This document shows, piece by piece, positions 6,192-9,405 of a stretch of 9,405 nucleotides of DNA. Source of the DNA: an uncultured Lachnospiraceae bacterium (lineage in GTDB: Bacteria; Bacillota; Clostridia; Lachnospirales; Lachnospiraceae); NCBI GenBank assembly GCA_946639085.1, contig CAMPBP010000031.1, positions 1 through 9,405 on the forward strand, given 5' to 3'. The position numbers and the translations under genes are program-made. The notes under the pieces are model-generated. The model worked only from the letters and a program-made list of their open reading frames with translations. It did not search any database and had not been told where the DNA came from. Within the stretch, counting starts at the first letter, position 1, and each line of letters begins with the position of its first letter.

Positions 6192-8950
6192 ATTATTTAA
6201 GGCCGAAAAAACAGAACAGGCATTATTACGACATCCAAAAAGATGCCTTTGTTTTGGTGCTTCAAATTGTGATCGCCCTGTCTTTTCTTTCTTCACTTAT
6301 AACAGCATTCATAAAAGATGTTCCGCGTCAGGTCATATCAATAACATTTGCGACACTGGTGATATCCGTCGGTTTATATTGCTGTTTCAAAAGAGGACGT
6401 GATTACAAAACCCTTTCGATCTTTCTTGCGCTTTTTGTTAACTGCGTTCTTGTTCCCGTATATATTCTTTACGGTTCATCTTCAAATTCGGGTTCTCCCA
6501 TATGGTTCGCCGCAGCAATAGTAATGATCTTTTTTATGATCGAGGTAAGGAAACATATATGGATACTTATTCTTGTTGTTTATGTTGATATCTATTTCTT
6601 CATAAAACAATTTTCGTGGAACGGCGCCATTAAGTATTCGATCCCTCCAAAACAGTTTACCTTCGGTGTTCTTTTTGCTTTTATATCAACGGCACTTACG
6701 TTTGCGATAGTTATCGTTTATCAGGAGATAAACCTTAATCGTGAAAAGAAAGAAATCGATCAAAGCAGAGATTATGAAAGAAGAGCGGGTGAAGCCAAGG
6801 CCAGGTTCTTAGCCAACATGTCTCATGAGATAAGAACTCCCATGAATGCCATTATCGGTCTTTCCGAGCTTATGCTTAAAGATGAGATGGATGAAGTCAC
6901 AAAGCAGGAAGTCATGATAATTAAGGATTCCGCTTACGATCTTTTGGATATCATCGATGATGTTTTAATGTATTCAAAACTTGATGCCGGTAAGTTAAAT
7001 CTTGTCAACGCGCCATTTAACATCTCCAAGATGTTAAAGACCATGATCGATACCGTTTCGGTAATGATCTCCGATAAGAAGCTTAAGATGAGGATCAAGA
7101 TCGATCATAATATTCCCAAGATCATACTTGGGGATGAACTTCATATAAGACAGATATTCTCAAGAATACTGTTTGTTTCCATTGCCCTTACCGAAAACGG
7201 CAGGATCATGATGGAAGTTAAAGCCAAAAAGATCGATGATGACAGGAAGGTTAAACTTGAATGCAAGATATCCGATACCGGTATGGGTCTTGCGGAAGCG
7301 GATCTTCATGCGGTATTCGGTGCTTACGATACATACGATTCCAGACAAAACTCCAACCTTAAAGGTATAGGTTTAAAGTATTCCGTTTGCAGAGAGTTGT
7401 TAAAACTCATGGGCGGAGAACTTGAGATACTCAGTATTGAAGGCGTAGGTCTTGAGGTTAAGTTTGATTTTGTGTGCGATATAGTCGATCAAAGTCCCAT
7501 GATCACTCTTGACAATAACGATACAAAGAAAGTTCTTATATATATTTCCGATAACCGGGAACTGGGAGTTTGGAAGAACATTATGGAAGGTTTCGAGGTA
7601 AGACCGGAGTATGTAAATTCCCTCTTTAAATTCGATGCTGAGATTCATAACAGGGAATACGATTATATTTTTGTCCCCGAAGAGATGTATTCGGCGGTTG
7701 CGTCAATTCTTTCTTTATACAAAGTTGACAAAAAGACTTATGTGATATGCGATCCGAAACGCTGTTACGGTGAGTATGACAAGTGCCGTATTATAAGACA
7801 TCCCGTTTCCTGTCTAAGCGTTGCAGAGATACTCAACAACAAGTGGGATGCCGATGATTACAGTCTTAAGTTAAACATTTCTTCCTACGACGGAAGCAAG
7901 GCCAAGATTCTTGTGGTTGATGACAACGGCGTAAATATCAAAGTTGCCATAGGTATTTTCAAGCAATATAAGATCGATATAGACGTGGCAAAATCCGGAG
8001 CGGAGTGTCTTGAAAAGATGGCTGTGACCCATTACGATCTTGTGTTCATGGATATGGTTATGCCTGAGATGAGCGGTCTCGATACTCTTATAAAGATAAG
8101 AGAATCGAATAACGAGAACATGAAAAACGTGCCGGTCATTGCCCTTACCGCTGAATCGGGAGGAAACGTTCAGGAAAAGATAATGGCGGAAGGTTTCTCG
8201 GAATATCTTGCCAAGCCCATAAAGCCCAAGTATTTGACCAATCTGCTCATAAGTTTTCTTCCAAACGGTGTGTTTAAGGTTATAAAGAACAATAACCCGT
8301 CCAACGACGGAATTAACCTTACTGAAAAGAAAAATGAACTCAATATAAACAAAGGTCTTGCCAATATCGCTCATAACGAAGATTCTTATTGCGCGATACT
8401 CAATACATATTATTCGGAAGGTGTAAGAAAGGTCGCCGAACTTCCGGGACTTTTAAAAGCGGGCGAAATTTCCGCATTTACCACGGATGTTCACGGTATC
8501 AAATCTTCGAGCGCAAGCATAGGTGCAGATACGGTTTCGTTAATGTTCAAAGAGCTTGAAGCTGCAGGAAAAGAAGGCAATATTGAGTATATTAACGAGC
8601 GTTACGAAGAATACTCAAACTCATTTATAAAGATTCTGGAAGACGTTAAGAATTATCTTGTGGAAAAAGGAAAATTTAACTATCTCAAAGATGAAAACGT
8701 TCCCATATTCTCGGGTAAAGAAGAAATAAAGCTTTCTTTGGATCTTTTAAAAGGGTTTAAAGAAAACGTCGACAAGATGGATCTTAAGCAGTGCGATGTC
8801 TTTATCGAAGAAGTTAAGGGTAAAAACTACGGTAAAGATATAAACGAGCGTTTAACGAAGCTTATCCAGGCTTATGAGATGTTTGATTTCCATACGGTTA
8901 AGCTGGAATGTTCCGGACTTTTAAATTTATTGATTGACAATAATGATTAA
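6188..8950 (+). CDS. Membrane hybrid histidine kinase-like protein with degenerate ATPase, REC and HPt domains
   Basis: 920-residue paralogue of the preceding kinase, with about six membrane helices (20-42, 48-67, 76-95, 104-119, 123-140, 158-178), then a helical linker and HisKA with H213 in NMSHEIRTPMNAI. In the ATPase domain the N-box reads RQIFSRILFVS: both conserved Asn are replaced (R326, V330). DTGMGL is kept at D363, while the G2 loop is LKGIGL (391-396), lacking its first Gly. ATP use is therefore doubtful. A degenerate receiver (about 447-551) ends in HPVSCLSVAEILN. An intact receiver follows (D578-D579, acceptor D622 in MDMVMP, K676), then an HPt domain (about 719-825) with H769 in HGIKSSSASIGA, and a hydrophilic helical tail (826-920) I cannot assign. 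ATG 6188 overlaps the previous stop as ATGA, with only a weak AGTGG before it, so translation is probably coupled. Likely role: phosphotransfer hub to the HD-GYP regulator. Confidence 0.9.
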   Translation: MNYLRPKKQNRHYYDIQKDAFVLVLQIVIALSFLSSLITAFIKDVPRQVISITFATLVISVGLYCCFKRGRDYKTLSIFLALFVNCVLVPVYILYGSSSNSGSPIWFAAAIVMIFFMIEVRKHIWILILVVYVDIYFFIKQFSWNGAIKYSIPPKQFTFGVLFAFISTALTFAIVIVYQEINLNREKKEIDQSRDYERRAGEAKARFLANMSHEIRTPMNAIIGLSELMLKDEMDEVTKQEVMIIKDSAYDLLDIIDDVLMYSKLDAGKLNLVNAPFNISKMLKTMIDTVSVMISDKKLKMRIKIDHNIPKIILGDELHIRQIFSRILFVSIALTENGRIMMEVKAKKIDDDRKVKLECKISDTGMGLAEADLHAVFGAYDTYDSRQNSNLKGIGLKYSVCRELLKLMGGELEILSIEGVGLEVKFDFVCDIVDQSPMITLDNNDTKKVLIYISDNRELGVWKNIMEGFEVRPEYVNSLFKFDAEIHNREYDYIFVPEEMYSAVASILSLYKVDKKTYVICDPKRCYGEYDKCRIIRHPVSCLSVAEILNNKWDADDYSLKLNISSYDGSKAKILVVDDNGVNIKVAIGIFKQYKIDIDVAKSGAECLEKMAVTHYDLVFMDMVMPEMSGLDTLIKIRESNNENMKNVPVIALTAESGGNVQEKIMAEGFSEYLAKPIKPKYLTNLLISFLPNGVFKVIKNNNPSNDGINLTEKKNELNINKGLANIAHNEDSYCAILNTYYSEGVRKVAELPGLLKAGEISAFTTDVHGIKSSSASIGADTVSLMFKELEAAGKEGNIEYINERYEEYSNSFIKILEDVKNYLVEKGKFNYLKDENVPIFSGKEEIKLSLDLLKGFKENVDKMDLKQCDVFIEEVKGKNYGKDINERLTKLIQAYEMFDFHTVKLECSGLLNLLIDNND

Positions 8951-8961
8951 CTTGTTATAAT
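8934..8961 (+). promoter_or_regulatory. Strong sigma-A promoter for the T-box-tyrS transcript
   Basis: The -35 TTGACA (8934-8939) and -10 TATAAT (8956-8961) both match consensus, with a 16-base spacer and an extended TGT element (8953-8955) before the -10. Transcription should start near 8968, just ahead of the T-box stem I. The -35 box lies in the last codons of the upstream kinase gene, whose stop is 8948-8950. Confidence 0.88.
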
Positions 8962-8967
8962 GATACC

Positions 8968-9229
8968 AAGTTAAAGGCAATGAAGAGAACAAGTACCTTT
9001 TAACAACACAACAGAGAGTTGCCGGCAGGTGAGAGGCACAGTCAATTGTTAAAAAGGGAATACATCTCGGAGCTGTGCACCGAATCAAGTAGGCTGCAAC
9101 GGCAGACGACCGTTATCCTGTCAGGGTATGATGCGTACCCGTTGAGGCTGTGTGTGTGAGCATACGGTGAATGTAAGGTGGTAACACGATTTATTCGTCC
9201 TTCGCAGATTAATTGCGAAGGACTTTTTT
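8968..9229 (+). promoter_or_regulatory. Tyrosine T-box riboswitch (leader of tyrS)
   Basis: cis-acting leader that senses uncharged tRNA-Tyr and controls read-through into tyrS. Stem I: GAGA (8985-8988) pairs with TCTC (9065-9068) and CCTTTTAACAA (8996-9006) with TTGTTAAAAAGG (9046-9057). Between them lie the AGTA side of the specifier loop (8992-8995) and, opposite, GAA-TAC-A with specifier TAC at 9061-9063, a Tyr codon. The apical part has the AGAGAG bulge (9013-9018) and GGTGAGAG loop (9028-9035). Central hairpins are AACGG/CCGTT (9098-9114) and GGGTA/TACCC (9124-9140). The T-box sequence AAGGTGGTAACACG (9175-9188) has bulge UGGU (9179-9182), complementary to an ACCA tRNA end. The antiterminator pairs AAGG 9175-9178 with CCTT 9199-9202 and ACG 9186-9188 with CGT 9196-9198, competing with the terminator. 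This accounts for most of the 344-base gap before tyrS. Confidence 0.95.
9197..9229 (+). terminator. T-box-controlled intrinsic terminator
   Basis: Perfect 9-bp stem GTCCTTCGC (9197-9205) with GCGAAGGAC (9215-9223), a 9-base loop, then six T (9224-9229) and more T after A9230. Its 5' arm shares bases 9197-9202 with the antiterminator, so the two structures exclude each other. It may also stop read-through from the kinase operon. Confidence 0.93.
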
Positions 9230-9294
9230 ATTTTTCGTTTTCTTTTTTCGCATCAAAAGAAAGCAAAAACAGAACAGAACAGGAGGAAAACAAA

Positions 9295-9405
9295 ATGGCA
9301 GGAATTTTTGAAGAACTTAAAAGAAGAGGATTACTTGCTCAGCTTACCGATGAAGATGAGATAAGAGAGCTTGTAAACAACGGTAAAGCAGTATTCTATA
9401 TTGGT
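9295..9405 (+). CDS. tyrS: Tyrosyl-tRNA synthetase, N-terminal 37 codons (cut by window edge)
   Basis: Class I aminoacyl-tRNA synthetase that charges tRNA-Tyr in the cytoplasm. Only the first 37 residues are visible: IFEELKRRGLLAQLTDEDE and a VFYIG end match the N-terminus of bacterial TyrS, where the next residues normally begin the FDPTA tyrosine-binding segment. The HIGH and KMSKS motifs would lie beyond the window. ATG 9295 has a full AGGAGG (9281-9286) 8 bases upstream. The upstream T-box with a UAC specifier independently supports the identity and shows induction when charged tRNA-Tyr runs low. Confidence 0.93.
   Translation, partial: MAGIFEELKRRGLLAQLTDEDEIRELVNNGKAVFYIG

Noticed and set aside
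7871..8374. 167-codon open frame on the minus strand
   Set aside because: It is antisense to the receiver domain of the second kinase, which has all conserved residues; no domain is seen in the antisense reading.
9239..9262. Possible hairpin TTTCTTTT/AAAAGAAA between the T-box terminator and the tyrS ribosome site
   Set aside because: Only A-T pairs apart from one G-C, in an A/T-tract region; it is weak and probably chance.
1..9405. CRISPR arrays, insertion sequences, transposases, tRNA or rRNA genes, attachment sites
   Set aside because: Looked for repeated spacers, transposase-like reading frames, tRNA-like sequence and direct repeats on both strands and saw none; gaps between genes are short apart from the T-box leader.

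Overview
The window looks like the chromosome of a low-to-moderate GC Gram-positive anaerobe, most likely a Lachnospiraceae-type Clostridia. The grounds are a tyrosine T-box leader ahead of tyrS (a Bacillota hallmark), purine-rich Shine-Dalgarno sites, frequent TTG starts, and large hybrid histidine kinases with an HD-GYP response regulator. The taxonomic placement is inference. All recognised genes lie on the + strand, and base composition and codon use look uniform, with no sign of recent transfer.

Region 1 (1-2833) is a tight gene run. It holds the 3' part of gpsA (glycerol-3-phosphate dehydrogenase), a MoxR-type AAA+ ATPase overlapping it by 8 bases, and a CoxE-like VWA-domain protein starting directly after the ATPase stop codon. 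The last two form the usual MoxR/VWA chaperone-like pair and both use TTG starts. A hairpin with a T-run at 2855-2889 ends the unit.

Region 2 (2983-8950) is a three-gene signalling operon: a REC-HD-GYP response regulator (predicted cyclic-di-GMP phosphodiesterase), a six-TM hybrid histidine kinase, and a second six-TM hybrid kinase with an added HPt domain and an unassigned C-terminal tail. Together they hold every part of a multistep phosphorelay with an enzymatic, not DNA-binding, output. The two kinases are collinear paralogues. The first keeps its ATP-binding N-box asparagines; the second has lost both (R326, V330) but keeps its phospho-histidine, its receiver and its HPt histidine. It therefore looks like a pseudokinase or phosphotransfer hub served by the first. 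The HD-GYP protein also carries Asn where a metal-ligand Asp is expected.

Region 3 (8934-9405) holds a near-ideal sigma-A promoter whose -35 box lies inside the end of the second kinase gene. It is followed by a tyrosine T-box riboswitch (specifier UAC, antiterminator bulge UGGU, intrinsic terminator) and the first 37 codons of tyrS. No separate terminator is visible between the kinase operon and the T-box, so the T-box terminator probably also handles read-through from upstream.
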